Below, piece by piece: positions 1 through 5,646 of a stretch of 8,306 nucleotides of DNA. The stretch covers positions 1 to 8,306 of the forward strand of contig DATJXG010000044.1 in the NCBI GenBank assembly GCA_035500455.1, in the 5' to 3' direction. Numbering within the stretch: position 1 is the stretch's first letter; every line of letters starts with the position of its first letter. The notes beneath the pieces were generated by a model. The model was not told the origin of the DNA, searched no databases, and saw nothing but the letters and a program-made list of their open reading frames with translations. A program made the position numbers and the translations under genes. The stretch comes from DATJXG01 sp035500455. Lineage in GTDB: Bacteria; Acidobacteriota; Terriglobia; Terriglobales; Acidobacteriaceae.

Positions 1-1
1 T

Positions 2-166
2 CAGGCGCTCCAGGCCGGAGAGATCAAGGTATTCCACAAACTTCCGTACGTGGACTGCATTGCGGCAGCCTTGACCGTATCGCACCAGGCCATTCTGGTA
101 AGCTCCGACCGCGACTTTGAAAAGCTCGGCCGCCGGGTTCAGGTTTTGTGGCTTCCGCGCCCGTGA
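2..166 (+). CDS. PIN-domain protein, C-terminal 54 residues (partial)
   Basis: The open frame enters from the left edge and ends at TGA 164-166. The 54 visible residues match the end of a PIN-fold nuclease: PYVDCIAAALTV places the third conserved acidic residue at Asp18 of the fragment, followed by a hydrophobic strand and SSDRDFEKLG, the usual (T/S)xDxDF motif, with Asp36 and Asp38. PIN proteins of this length class are mostly VapC-type toxins of toxin-antitoxin pairs that cut RNA. An antitoxin would be expected just upstream, outside the window, so the toxin role is an inference. The gene converges on fliS, with 98 bp between their stop codons and no clear T-tailed terminator. Nothing suggests a functional link to motility. 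Confidence 0.8.
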   Translation, partial: QALQAGEIKVFHKLPYVDCIAAALTVSHQAILVSSDRDFEKLGRRVQVLWLPRP

Positions 167-264
167 CGCGGAAGCGAAACTATCGGGAATGGCGTCTTTG
201 GCCTCTGGCTGAAGGGTACGCTCTCGACCGCATCCGGTTCGAATACCGGTCGCAAACCGCGGAC

Positions 265-723
265 TCAGACCGTGCAGCTCAACAGCGCCTCTCCGGCTGC
301 AACTGGAGCAGATTCAACCCGACCTTCCGAGCCCCTTGGCGTGAACTGAGGCCGCCCCGGGTCCACCTGCTGCCAGGCGCCGCGCACATCGGCGAAATGG
401 CCGATCAATTTCTGCAGCAGCTCGGGCTTGCCGCCCATCTGCGCTTCCATGATCTTGCCCCGCGCATGGGCGTAGAACGCGCCCAGATTGCGGGCCGCCT
501 CGCCGCCGCCCTCCGCATCCATCGATCCTTCCAGTTGCTGTAGAATCAGCAGCGCGTGCTTGACCTGGGCGCAGCGCTCCTCCACATTTCCATCGCGCAT
601 GGCGGCGATGGCACGCTGCAGGTCGGTAATGAGGCGGTCATACAGCATGACCACCAATCCCACCGAGGTTGCGCCCTCGACCGCCGCGCGGAGATAGCTG
701 AGTTCGTTCGTTCTGGGTTTCAT
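265..723 (-). CDS. fliS: Flagellar export chaperone FliS
   Basis: FliS is a small helical cytoplasmic protein that binds the C-terminal end of flagellin, keeps it unpolymerised and delivers it to the type III export gate. The 152-residue product has the family layout: SYLRAAVEGATSVGLVVMLYDRLITDLQRA at residues 9-38 (the Y-x-x-x-V-x-x-A and LVxMLYDxxI signatures), a second helix 51-67 (VKHALLILQQLEGSMD), then LGAFYAHARGKIMEA (80-94) and the closing helix ending AW at 116-117. Typical FliS is about 125-135 residues; the extra tail after residue 120 is rich in Pro, Gly, Arg and Glu and is probably disordered. The gene follows fliD on the minus strand, a common cap-chaperone order. Its ribosome site is weak (GGAT upstream), and the 110-bp spacer to fliD holds a large repeat hairpin that could limit read-through. 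Confidence 0.93.
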   Translation of the reverse strand: MKPRTNELSYLRAAVEGATSVGLVVMLYDRLITDLQRAIAAMRDGNVEERCAQVKHALLILQQLEGSMDAEGGGEAARNLGAFYAHARGKIMEAQMGGKPELLQKLIGHFADVRGAWQQVDPGRPQFTPRGSEGRVESAPVAAGEALLSCTV

Positions 724-740
724 AATCTTGATCCGTTTTA

Positions 741-829
741 GCCGCTGGCTTCTGGCTCCTGGCTCCTGGCCAACGCTCCGTAGCCGGTCGCTATGAGCCA
801 GAAGCTAGTTGCCAGAAGCCAACAGCGGC
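741..829. repeat. Inverted array of 7-bp repeats between fliD and fliS
   Basis: The plus strand reads TGGCTTC, TGGCTCC, TGGCTCC, TGGC at exact 7-bp steps (746-770). The reverse complement of 795-829 holds further units (TGGCTTC, TGGCAAC, TAGCTTC, TGGCTCA), also in steps of seven. The outer arms pair as GCCGCT (741-746) with AGCGGC (824-829) and GGCTTCTGGC (747-756) with GCCAGAAGCC (811-820), leaving a 3-nt bulge. CTGGCTC (759-765) can pair further in with GAGCCAG (795-801). In the fliD-fliS transcript this is a long hairpin that could attenuate transcription or protect the fliD mRNA end. The repeats and pairing are seen; the function is inferred. Confidence 0.75.
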
Positions 830-833
830 GTCC

Positions 834-2186
834 CTACGACGACTTATTGTTGTTATTCGTAAAGCCCAATTCCGCGTCGATCTGCTGTTGCAGCAGGGGA
901 AGTTCCTGCAGCGTGACGTTGATCTGGTTGTACTGCGCCAGCCACCGTGTCTGCTCGCTGGCGATGTAAGTTTCCAGGTCATCGATCTGGCCCTGCAGGC
1001 TCTTGTAAGTGGTCTGGTCGCTCTGGATCTCAAGGTAGAATGCGCCTTCGGTCGGATCCGTCAACGTGCTGAGCTGCCCGCTTACGTAAGTGGCAAAGCC
1101 TGACGAAGACTGGAAGAAGTTCTGAAAGTCCTGATAGTTGGCGCTCACCGCATTGTTGAGCGTGGGCGCGTCCACGGTCAGGGTGCCGTCGTCGTTCATA
1201 TTGATGCCCAACGATCCCAGGGTGCTGAAGCTGCCGGCTCCGCTCACCGAATAGCTGGCGAAAGCCAGCAGCTGTTGCTGCACCATGCGCGCGTTGGTGT
1301 CTCCACTCAGCGGCCCGCTGGTCTGCGATCCGGTGTTGAAGGTGAACTGCGCGTTCAGGTCCTGGATGGCGGTGTTGTAAGCCGTCACAAAGTCGTTTAC
1401 CGCCTGTATGGCGGTGTCGGTGTTCGAGGCTACGCCCACCGTCACTTCAGTATTGGGCGCGCTCCCCACCAGATTGAAGGTAACCCCGGCCACAACTCCT
1501 GATACCGAATTGCTGGCGCTGCTTACCGGCACACCATCCACGGTAAGCATCGCGTTCGCGCCGGTCACGGCCTTGGTGAAGTTCAGGCCGGTGCTGTCGC
1601 CGCTGACCGTAATGTCGCTGGCCGCGCCCGAGTTCTGCGCCACCAGCGCCAGGCGCGCGCCATTGGCATCAGTAACCACATTCGCCGTTACGCCCAGGCT
1701 CAGGCCGTTGATCTTGGTGGCCAGGGTCTGCAAGGTGTCATCGGTGCTGTCCAGGGTGATGGTGGTGGGCGATCCCGAACCTACCTGGATCGTAAAACTG
1801 GTGCCGTCGGTCAGCGGAGTGCTGCTGCTGGCGACGGGATCGGTGTAATACGAAGAAGTCGAAGCCAGATTGTTCACCACCAGCACGTGCGTCCCCGCCG
1901 CCGTTCCCGGCTGCGCAGAAACCGTGACTACGCTGGAGTTGCTGGAACTGGTCGAAACCGAGCCCAGCGCCCCGGAAATATCTTTCAAGGCGTTGATCTT
2001 GTCTTCCAGGTTCGACAAATCGCTGTTGAGCTGGTTCAGCGCGGTTCCTGCTGCCTGCAGATTCTGCTGCTGCGTCTGCCAGCCGGTCTCCGGGGCGCGG
2101 GCCGCGGTTACCAGTTGGTTGACTGCGGAAGTAACGTCAATTCCCTGTCCGGAAAACAGTGTCGCGGTGTCAATCGATGAACTCAT
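834..2186 (-). CDS. fliD: Flagellar filament cap protein FliD (hook-associated protein 2)
   Basis: FliD is exported through the growing filament, forms the cap at its tip and folds incoming flagellin subunits into place. The 450-residue product has the family architecture: an N-terminal SGQGIDVTSAVNQLV segment (12-26) matching the usual GLxSGLDVxxIVxxL motif; a heptad-rich helix (35-75); a Ser/Thr/Gly-rich middle containing LTVDGVPV...VSGVVAGVTFNLVG (214-241), the repeat seen in flagellin-like domains; a GDTNARMVQQQL motif (295-306); and a C-terminal coiled coil (390-441). The tail ends in a run of Asn, Lys and Ser. It sits at the short end of the family, most of the variation lying in the exposed middle. 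The start is supported by GAAGG 8 nt before the ATG. It follows flagellin by 122 bp with a hairpin between, so it may be read as part of the flagellin transcript at reduced level. Confidence 0.93.
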   Translation of the reverse strand: MSSSIDTATLFSGQGIDVTSAVNQLVTAARAPETGWQTQQQNLQAAGTALNQLNSDLSNLEDKINALKDISGALGSVSTSSSNSSVVTVSAQPGTAAGTHVLVVNNLASTSSYYTDPVASSSTPLTDGTSFTIQVGSGSPTTITLDSTDDTLQTLATKINGLSLGVTANVVTDANGARLALVAQNSGAASDITVSGDSTGLNFTKAVTGANAMLTVDGVPVSSASNSVSGVVAGVTFNLVGSAPNTEVTVGVASNTDTAIQAVNDFVTAYNTAIQDLNAQFTFNTGSQTSGPLSGDTNARMVQQQLLAFASYSVSGAGSFSTLGSLGINMNDDGTLTVDAPTLNNAVSANYQDFQNFFQSSSGFATYVSGQLSTLTDPTEGAFYLEIQSDQTTYKSLQGQIDDLETYIASEQTRWLAQYNQINVTLQELPLLQQQIDAELGFTNNNNKSS

Positions 2187-2266
2187 TCTTCAAACCTTCA
2201 ACTGGGTGTGAGCTTCAGATCTTTCTGGTTTGCTTTGCGTCCTTTGGAACGAATCGTGAAGAGAAG

Positions 2267-2294
2267 CCTGGCGGGGCTGGTTGGCCCCACCAGG
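2267..2294 (-). terminator. Strong hairpin after flagellin (terminator or attenuator)
   Basis: CCTGG (2267-2271) pairs with CCAGG (2290-2294), and GGGGC (2273-2277) with GCCCC (2284-2288), leaving one C/A mismatch and a 6-nt loop. It begins 14 bp past the flagellin stop. On the minus strand the hairpin is followed by CTTCTCTTC, which is pyrimidine-rich but not a true U-run. It may let through part of the transcripts, giving far more flagellin than FliD, or protect the 3' end of the flagellin mRNA. Confidence 0.6.
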
Positions 2295-2308
2295 TTTCGA
2301 GGTTGAAG

Positions 2309-3157
2309 TTATTGCAACAGCTTGAGCACAGCCTGCTGCATCTGGTTGGACTGCTGCAGGGCGGCGATGCCGGTCTGCTGCAGGATGCTGTACTTCGACA
2401 GGTCAGAGGTGGTCTTGCCCATGTCAGCCGAACGGATGCTGTCTTCGGCGGACGAGAGGTTCTGCACCTGGTTGCTGATAACGTTCGAGGCGCTCTGCAA
2501 CCGGTTCTCCGACGCACCCAGCGTGCCGCGGTCGGCGGCCACGTTGGCAATGGCGTTGCTGATGTCGGTCAGCGCGGTCTGCGCGTTGGCGTTGGTGGTG
2601 AGGTCATCACCGCTCAGGTCAACCGCCGTCAGGCCGGTGCTGAAGCCGATGCTGCTGGAAGACAGCGCGCCCACCGAAACCGCGATGGTGCTGCTGCCGG
2701 CACTGGTACCGTCCGTCAAGAACACGTTCGCGCCCGAGCCGCCGAACACAGCCTGGCCGTTGTAGGTGGTGTTGCTGCCGATGCGATCGATTTCAGCCTT
2801 GATCGACTGGAATTCGGCATCGAGCGCGGCGCCCTGCTGGGTGCTGACCGTGCCGTTGGCGGCTTCGGTCGCCAGGGTGACCGCGCGGTTCAGAAGCGTG
2901 GTGACCTGCGCCAAGCTGCCGTCGGCAACCTGCAACATGCCCAGACCGTCAGTGGCGTTCTGCGCCGACTGAGTAAGAGCGGTGACATTGGCCATCAAGC
3001 CATCCGCGATGGCCAGGCCGGCTGCGTCATCCGCGCCGGAGTTGATACGCGATCCAGAGGACAGTTGGAACAGCGAGTTCTGCAGTGACTTCTGATTGAT
3101 CGCCAGCTGGTTCTGCGCTGCCAGTGAAGAGATGTTATTGAGAATGCTGAGTGACAT
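2309..3157 (-). CDS. fliC: Flagellin, filament subunit
   Basis: This encodes the structural subunit of the flagellar filament, exported unfolded and polymerised under the FliD cap. The 282-residue product is a compact flagellin with both conserved ends: N-terminal SILNNISSLAAQNQL...SLQNSLFQLSSGSRINSGADDAAGLAIADGL (4-54) and C-terminal LGASENRLQSASNVISNQVQNLSSAEDSIRSADMG (213-247), ending QTGIAALQQSNQMQQAVLKLLQ. The two ends form the coiled-coil D0/D1 core; the variable part (about 140-190) is short, so there is essentially no large outer domain. The ATG is preceded by AAGGAG with 8-nt spacing, a strong ribosome site fitting a highly made protein. A sigma28-type -10 element lies about 100 bp upstream. 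The downstream fliD and fliS are in the same orientation. Confidence 0.96.
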   Translation of the reverse strand: MSLSILNNISSLAAQNQLAINQKSLQNSLFQLSSGSRINSGADDAAGLAIADGLMANVTALTQSAQNATDGLGMLQVADGSLAQVTTLLNRAVTLATEAANGTVSTQQGAALDAEFQSIKAEIDRIGSNTTYNGQAVFGGSGANVFLTDGTSAGSSTIAVSVGALSSSSIGFSTGLTAVDLSGDDLTTNANAQTALTDISNAIANVAADRGTLGASENRLQSASNVISNQVQNLSSAEDSIRSADMGKTTSDLSKYSILQQTGIAALQQSNQMQQAVLKLLQ

Positions 3158-3258
3158 TTTAAAAGCTCCTTGTTTGTGATTTCGACTTGCGCCGAAACTC
3201 CGCTGGTCTTTCTGGGGGCTTTTCCAACGTGTCGTCCGGTGCTTTGCTTCGGGCCTAC

Positions 3259-3266
3259 TTATCGGT
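3259..3266 (-). promoter_or_regulatory. Sigma28 (FliA)-type -10 element for flagellin
   Basis: The minus strand reads ACCGATAA here, seven of eight bases of the GCCGATAA consensus for flagellar sigma28. It lies about 100 bp before the flagellin ATG, as expected for a class III flagellar promoter. At the 15-bp spacing the -35 position reads GATT instead of TAAA, so only half the promoter is convincing. The call rests on the -10 match and on flagellin being the classic sigma28 target. Confidence 0.5.
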
Positions 3267-3318
3267 ACCTGATATAGGCGGAATCAGTTTTTGCAGGTGA
3301 CGGTGGTAATTGGCGGGT

Positions 3319-3360
3319 AACCACTTTCGGGAAATAAGATGTAGTGAAAATGAACCACTT
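3319..3360. promoter_or_regulatory. Direct repeat AACCACTT, possible regulator site
   Basis: AACCACTT occurs exactly at 3319-3326 and 3353-3360, 34 bp apart start to start, in the gene-free control region. The distance is close to three turns of the helix, so two bound proteins would face the same side. It lies upstream of both the flagellin promoter and the flbD promoter. No regulator is identified; two 8-bp matches could be chance. Confidence 0.3.
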
Positions 3361-3390
3361 ATCTTTACCCAGCCCGCGCAAACTGCCCTG

Positions 3391-3426
3391 GGATGGCCTC
3401 CCCCCCACGTTACCTTCAGGCCATCC
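3391..3426. promoter_or_regulatory. 9-bp inverted repeat just upstream of the sigma54 promoter
   Basis: GGATGGCCT (3391-3399) and AGGCCATCC (3418-3426) are perfect reverse complements with an 18-bp gap containing seven consecutive C. The right arm ends 7 bp before the -24 element. The arrangement suits a dimeric activator site, although activators of sigma54 promoters usually bind 70-150 bp upstream, so this is close. It could instead act as a hairpin; there is no T-run after it. Confidence 0.45.
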
Positions 3427-3433
3427 TCCGGTG

Positions 3434-3449
3434 TGGCTGCCTGCTTGCC
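3434..3449 (+). promoter_or_regulatory. Sigma54 (-24/-12) promoter for flbD-motAB
   Basis: TGGC at 3434-3437 and TTGC at 3445-3448 give the invariant GG and GC dinucleotides with exactly 10 bp between them, as in the sigma54 consensus TGGCAC-N5-TTGC. The three bases after TGGC do not match the consensus. The predicted start would be near 3460, leaving a leader of about 60 nt before flbD. A sigma54 activator gene lies 2.2 kb downstream in the same direction. Confidence 0.6.
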
Positions 3450-3458
3450 GTGGCGCTT

Positions 3459-3486
3459 TGAAGACTCTCCTTGTTAGTACCGATAG
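3459..3486 (+). promoter_or_regulatory. Possible sigma28-like promoter facing flbD
   Basis: ACCGATAG at 3479-3486 matches six of eight bases of the sigma28 -10 GCCGATAA, and TGAA at 3459-3462 sits 16 bp upstream in the -35 position. The match is partial, and the element lies only 33 bp before the flbD start. If real, flbD-motAB would have both sigma54 and sigma28 input. Confidence 0.25.
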
Positions 3487-3519
3487 AGTCGCCTCCCCTG
3501 CGGACGGCGGGAGGACCGC

Positions 3520-3789
3520 ATGATCCAGCTCACCCGCCTGAATAACGAACCGTTAACCGTCAACTCTGACCTCATCAAGTTTGTCGAGGGCGCCCACGAC
3601 ACCGTCCTCACCCTTATTAGTGGGGAAAAAATCGTGGTTCGCGAAAAGGTGGAGCAGGTAATCGAACGGGTAATCCAGTTCCGCAGGGCAGTTCTGGCGG
3701 GCCTGCCCATGATGACAGCCAGCACCACGTTTGGCACAAACGCCGAGCCGCCCCCCAAAGAACGCTCGGAAGGAGCAGGCCAAAGCTAA
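3520..3789 (+). CDS. flbD: FlbD-family flagellar protein
   Basis: This 89-residue cytoplasmic protein matches the small FlbD family (not the Caulobacter sigma54 activator of the same name), commonly found beside motA/motB in Firmicutes, spirochaetes and acidobacteria. The family core is clear in residues 1-55: MIQLTRLNNEPLTVNSDLIKFVE, then DTVLTLISGEKIVVREKVEQVIERVI, matching the pattern MIxLTxLN...N.dlIe.IE..pDT.itL.nG.k.vV.E. The biochemical role is not settled in the literature I know; it is linked to motility. The tail from about residue 62 (Thr, Pro, Glu, Gly rich) is longer than in many members and looks disordered. GGGAGGA before the ATG supports the start. It is first in the series, 53 bp before motA, under the candidate sigma54 promoter. 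Confidence 0.88.
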   Translation: MIQLTRLNNEPLTVNSDLIKFVEGAHDTVLTLISGEKIVVREKVEQVIERVIQFRRAVLAGLPMMTASTTFGTNAEPPPKERSEGAGQS

Positions 3790-3803
3790 AGGTCGGTCTT
3801 GAG

Positions 3804-3838
3804 AGCTAAAAGCTAAGAGCTAACAGCTAAGAGCTGGG
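3804..3838. repeat. 7-bp repeat array directly before motA
   Basis: Units AGCTAAA, AGCTAAG, AGCTAAC, AGCTAAG and the degenerate AGCTGGG follow one another without gaps (3804-3838). A further AGCTAA at 3784-3789 contains the flbD stop codon. The array fills 35 of the 53 bp between flbD and motA and ends 4 bp before the motA ATG, so the motA ribosome site (GGGA within the last unit) is part of it. Each AGCT is its own complement, so the RNA can form alternative small stems. Confidence 0.85.
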
Positions 3839-3842
3839 ATCT

Positions 3843-4622
3843 ATGGACAAAAGCACATTCGCGGGATTATTTCTGGCCTTCGCCGGCATCGTGGCCGGCC
3901 TGCTGCTCGAGGGCGGCAAGCTGGGCCAGATCCTGCAACCCACCGCGGCCATGATCGTCTTCGGCGGCACCCTGGGCGCGGTGATGGTCCAGTTCCCCTC
4001 CAAGGTCGTGCTCCAGGCCGCCCGGCGCGTGGCCCACGTCTTCGTGGAGAAGACTCCGGACGGCCAAGCGCTTATCCGAGAGCTGGTGACCTACTCGCAG
4101 AAGGCCCGCAAAAGCGGCATCGTCTCGCTCGACGCCGACCTGAACAAAATCACCGATCCCTTCCTTAAGAAATCCCTCACTCTCGCGGTGGATGGAACCG
4201 AGCCCGAAGAACTCCGCAAAATGATGGAACTGGAACTCGACAACCAGGCGGAGCGCGAAGAAAAGATTCCACAGGTTTTCGAATCCGCGGGCGGATTCGC
4301 TCCCACCATCGGCATCATCGGCGCCGTCCTCGGCCTCATCCAGGTCATGCAGCACCTCGACAACATTTCCGAAGTCGGCAAAGGCATCGCGGTCGCCTTC
4401 GTGGCCACGATTTATGGCGTCGGTTCTGCCAACCTTCTTTTTCTTCCCTCGGCCGGCAAACTGAAGATCCGCATGCGCGAAGAGCAGGTTCTCCGCGAAA
4501 TGACCCTGGAAGGAGTGGTCTCCATCCTCGAGGGCATGAACCCGCGAATGCTGGAGACGCGCCTCCAGGGTTTCCTCGCCGAGCAAAAATCCCTGCCGAA
4601 AGCCAAGGCTCACGCCGTATGA
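3843..4622 (+). CDS. motA: Flagellar motor stator protein MotA
   Basis: MotA is the inner-membrane stator subunit that, with MotB, conducts ions and pushes on the rotor. The 259-residue product has four predicted membrane segments: about 5-23, 33-50, 152-170 and 181-201. A large cytoplasmic loop between the second and third carries ARKSGIVSLD (88-97), the usual charged rotor-facing stretch. The two functionally important prolines of MotA align with Pro154 (GGFAPTIGIIGAVLGLI) and Pro202 (LLFLPSAGKLKIR). The C-terminal cytoplasmic part (210-259) ends in a basic tail. Length is normal for the Bacillus/PomA-type subgroup. Ion choice (proton or sodium) cannot be read safely here. The stop overlaps the motB start as ATGA, a sign of coupled translation. 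The ribosome site is weak and lies inside the 7-bp repeat array. Confidence 0.96.
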   Translation: MDKSTFAGLFLAFAGIVAGLLLEGGKLGQILQPTAAMIVFGGTLGAVMVQFPSKVVLQAARRVAHVFVEKTPDGQALIRELVTYSQKARKSGIVSLDADLNKITDPFLKKSLTLAVDGTEPEELRKMMELELDNQAEREEKIPQVFESAGGFAPTIGIIGAVLGLIQVMQHLDNISEVGKGIAVAFVATIYGVGSANLLFLPSAGKLKIRMREEQVLREMTLEGVVSILEGMNPRMLETRLQGFLAEQKSLPKAKAHAV

Positions 4623-5386
4623 GACGGCGCCGCAAAAGCGAAAGCCACTCCAGCCACGAGCGCTGGCTGGTCTCATACGCCGACTTCATCACCCTGCTGT
4701 TCGCCTTCTTTGTGGTGTTGTACGCGTCCTCTCAGGTGGACAAGAAAAAAATGATCCAGGTCGCCGCCGCCATTCAAGGCGGATTCCGCCAGATGGGAGT
4801 TTTCACTGCGCCAACCGCCGGTTCCGGCGGCGCGCAGCCTACCCCGGTAGTGAATGATCTGGCCAAGAAAGAAGCGGCTCCCGATGGTTCCGCCGTTCCA
4901 TTGTCGAAGGTAAAGAGCGACCTGGAGCGTGCCTTGAGCGACGAGATCAGCAAACACCAGGTGGAAATGCGATCCGTGCCCGACGGTCTGGTGGTGAGCC
5001 TGCACGAGGTCGGCTTCTTCAATACCGGCGAGGCCCAGCTTCTGCCCGGCGCGGAGCCGGTGCTGGCGCATGTCACCAACGTGCTGGCGGCGGGCGGCTT
5101 CCAGATTCGCGTCGAAGGCCACACCGACGACGTCCCCATTCGCAACGCCCGCTACCATTCCAACTGGGAACTTTCCACCGCGCGCGCCACTCAAGTGGTC
5201 CTGATGATGGTGCAGAAGAACGCCTTTCCTCCAGACCGTGTGTCAGTCGCGGGTTACGCGCAATATCATCCTGTTGCCAGCAACGATACCGAGGAAGGCA
5301 GGCGGCGCAATCGCCGCATCGATCTGGTTGTGATCGCCACCACTCCCAAGCCGGATGTCAGCGCGATTCAAAAAGCAAGCCCATAA
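4619..5386 (+). CDS. motB: Flagellar motor stator protein MotB
   Basis: MotB anchors the stator to peptidoglycan and carries the ion-binding Asp. The 255-residue product has a short basic cytoplasmic start (MRRRRK), one membrane segment at about 20-37 (YADFITLLFAFFVVLYASS) with the ion-carrying Asp22, then the plug/linker region (45-100) and an OmpA-like peptidoglycan-binding domain (about 125-240). The OmpA signatures are present: VEGHTDDVPI (165-174), NWELSTARATQVV (182-194), VAGYAQYHPVASN (210-222) and RRRNRRIDLVV (228-238). The ATG overlaps the motA stop, so the 1:1-coupled pair is intact. A 260-bp spacer follows, so the downstream regulator may have its own promoter. The final 15 residues are a nonconserved tail. 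Confidence 0.96.
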   Translation: MRRRRKSESHSSHERWLVSYADFITLLFAFFVVLYASSQVDKKKMIQVAAAIQGGFRQMGVFTAPTAGSGGAQPTPVVNDLAKKEAAPDGSAVPLSKVKSDLERALSDEISKHQVEMRSVPDGLVVSLHEVGFFNTGEAQLLPGAEPVLAHVTNVLAAGGFQIRVEGHTDDVPIRNARYHSNWELSTARATQVVLMMVQKNAFPPDRVSVAGYAQYHPVASNDTEEGRRRNRRIDLVVIATTPKPDVSAIQKASP

Positions 5387-5468
5387 CGTAGGCAGGTTCC
5401 TGCATGGTAATTGCCGTAACTGGTGACGCCTGCCAGGCAAAATCCGTTCTGAATTCGTAACAGACTCG

Positions 5469-5477
5469 TTATCCACA
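5469..5477 (+). promoter_or_regulatory. Consensus DnaA box
   Basis: TTATCCACA is a full match to the high-affinity E. coli DnaA box. It lies between motB and the sigma54 activator gene. No second box or AT-rich unwinding region is nearby, so this is not an origin. It may be a DnaA-responsive site for the regulator gene, or chance. Confidence 0.3.
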
Positions 5478-5524
5478 ATTGATCACCTGCCCTCTTGGAT
5501 ATACCCTACAGCTAACTAATGCGT

Positions 5525-5568
5525 TGACATGGTTCCTGAGGGGGGAAGCGCGCCACGCTTCCATGTCA
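5525..5568. promoter_or_regulatory. Nested inverted repeats upstream of the regulator gene
   Basis: TGACATGG (5525-5532) is the exact complement of CCATGTCA (5561-5568). Inside it, GGAAGCG (5544-5550) pairs with CGCTTCC (5556-5562) around a 5-nt loop, sharing two bases with the outer arm. As DNA this is a candidate operator about 80-120 bp before the start; as RNA it is a leader hairpin. A perfect -35-like TTGACA (5524-5529) overlaps the left arm, but I see no matching -10. Confidence 0.45.
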
Positions 5569-5607
5569 CCTGCGCTGTAACTGTCGCGAACTCTCCTCGT
5601 GTCTTTA

Positions 5608-5621
5608 CTCCCGCATGGGAG
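5608..5621 (+). other. Small leader hairpin before the regulator start
   Basis: CTCCC (5608-5612) and GGGAG (5617-5621) form a 5-bp stem with a GCAT loop, 25 bp before the GTG start and just upstream of its AGGGG ribosome site. It might influence translation initiation. No ligand or protein is implied. Confidence 0.3.
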
Positions 5622-5646
5622 CGCATAGGAACACAGGGGCAAGGCC

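Larger units (their letters stand above)
3158..3519. other. 362-bp divergent control region between flagellin and flbD-motAB
   Basis: There is no coding sequence here. The stretch separates the minus-strand filament genes from the plus-strand stator genes. From left to right it holds the flagellin ribosome site (AAGGAG complement at 3166-3171), a sigma28-type -10 element facing flagellin (3259-3266), two direct copies of AACCACTT (3319-3326 and 3353-3360), a 9-bp perfect inverted repeat around a run of seven C (3391-3426), a -24/-12 promoter facing flbD (3434-3449), and the flbD ribosome site (GGGAGGA at about 3510). Confidence 0.8.

Noticed and set aside
225..256. GGTTCGAATACC looks like a tRNA T-arm.
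   Set aside because: With the 7-nt TTCGAAT loop the flanking stem bases do not pair, and there is no acceptor, D or anticodon arm upstream.
148..543. 131-codon open frame on the plus strand with a GTG start.
   Set aside because: It overlaps the PIN gene end and the fliS coding strand, resembles no family and has a composition typical of an antisense frame in GC-rich DNA.
2159..3088. 309-codon plus-strand open frame opposite flagellin.
   Set aside because: It is the mirror of the flagellin gene, whose product is unmistakable; the mirrored protein shows no domain.
3867..4676. 269-codon minus-strand open frame opposite motA.
   Set aside because: It is a shadow of the well-conserved motA coding sequence.
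5479..5523. Sigma70 promoter candidates (TTGATC, TTGGAT or TTGACA) before the regulator gene.
   Set aside because: None has an acceptable -10 at 16-18 bp.
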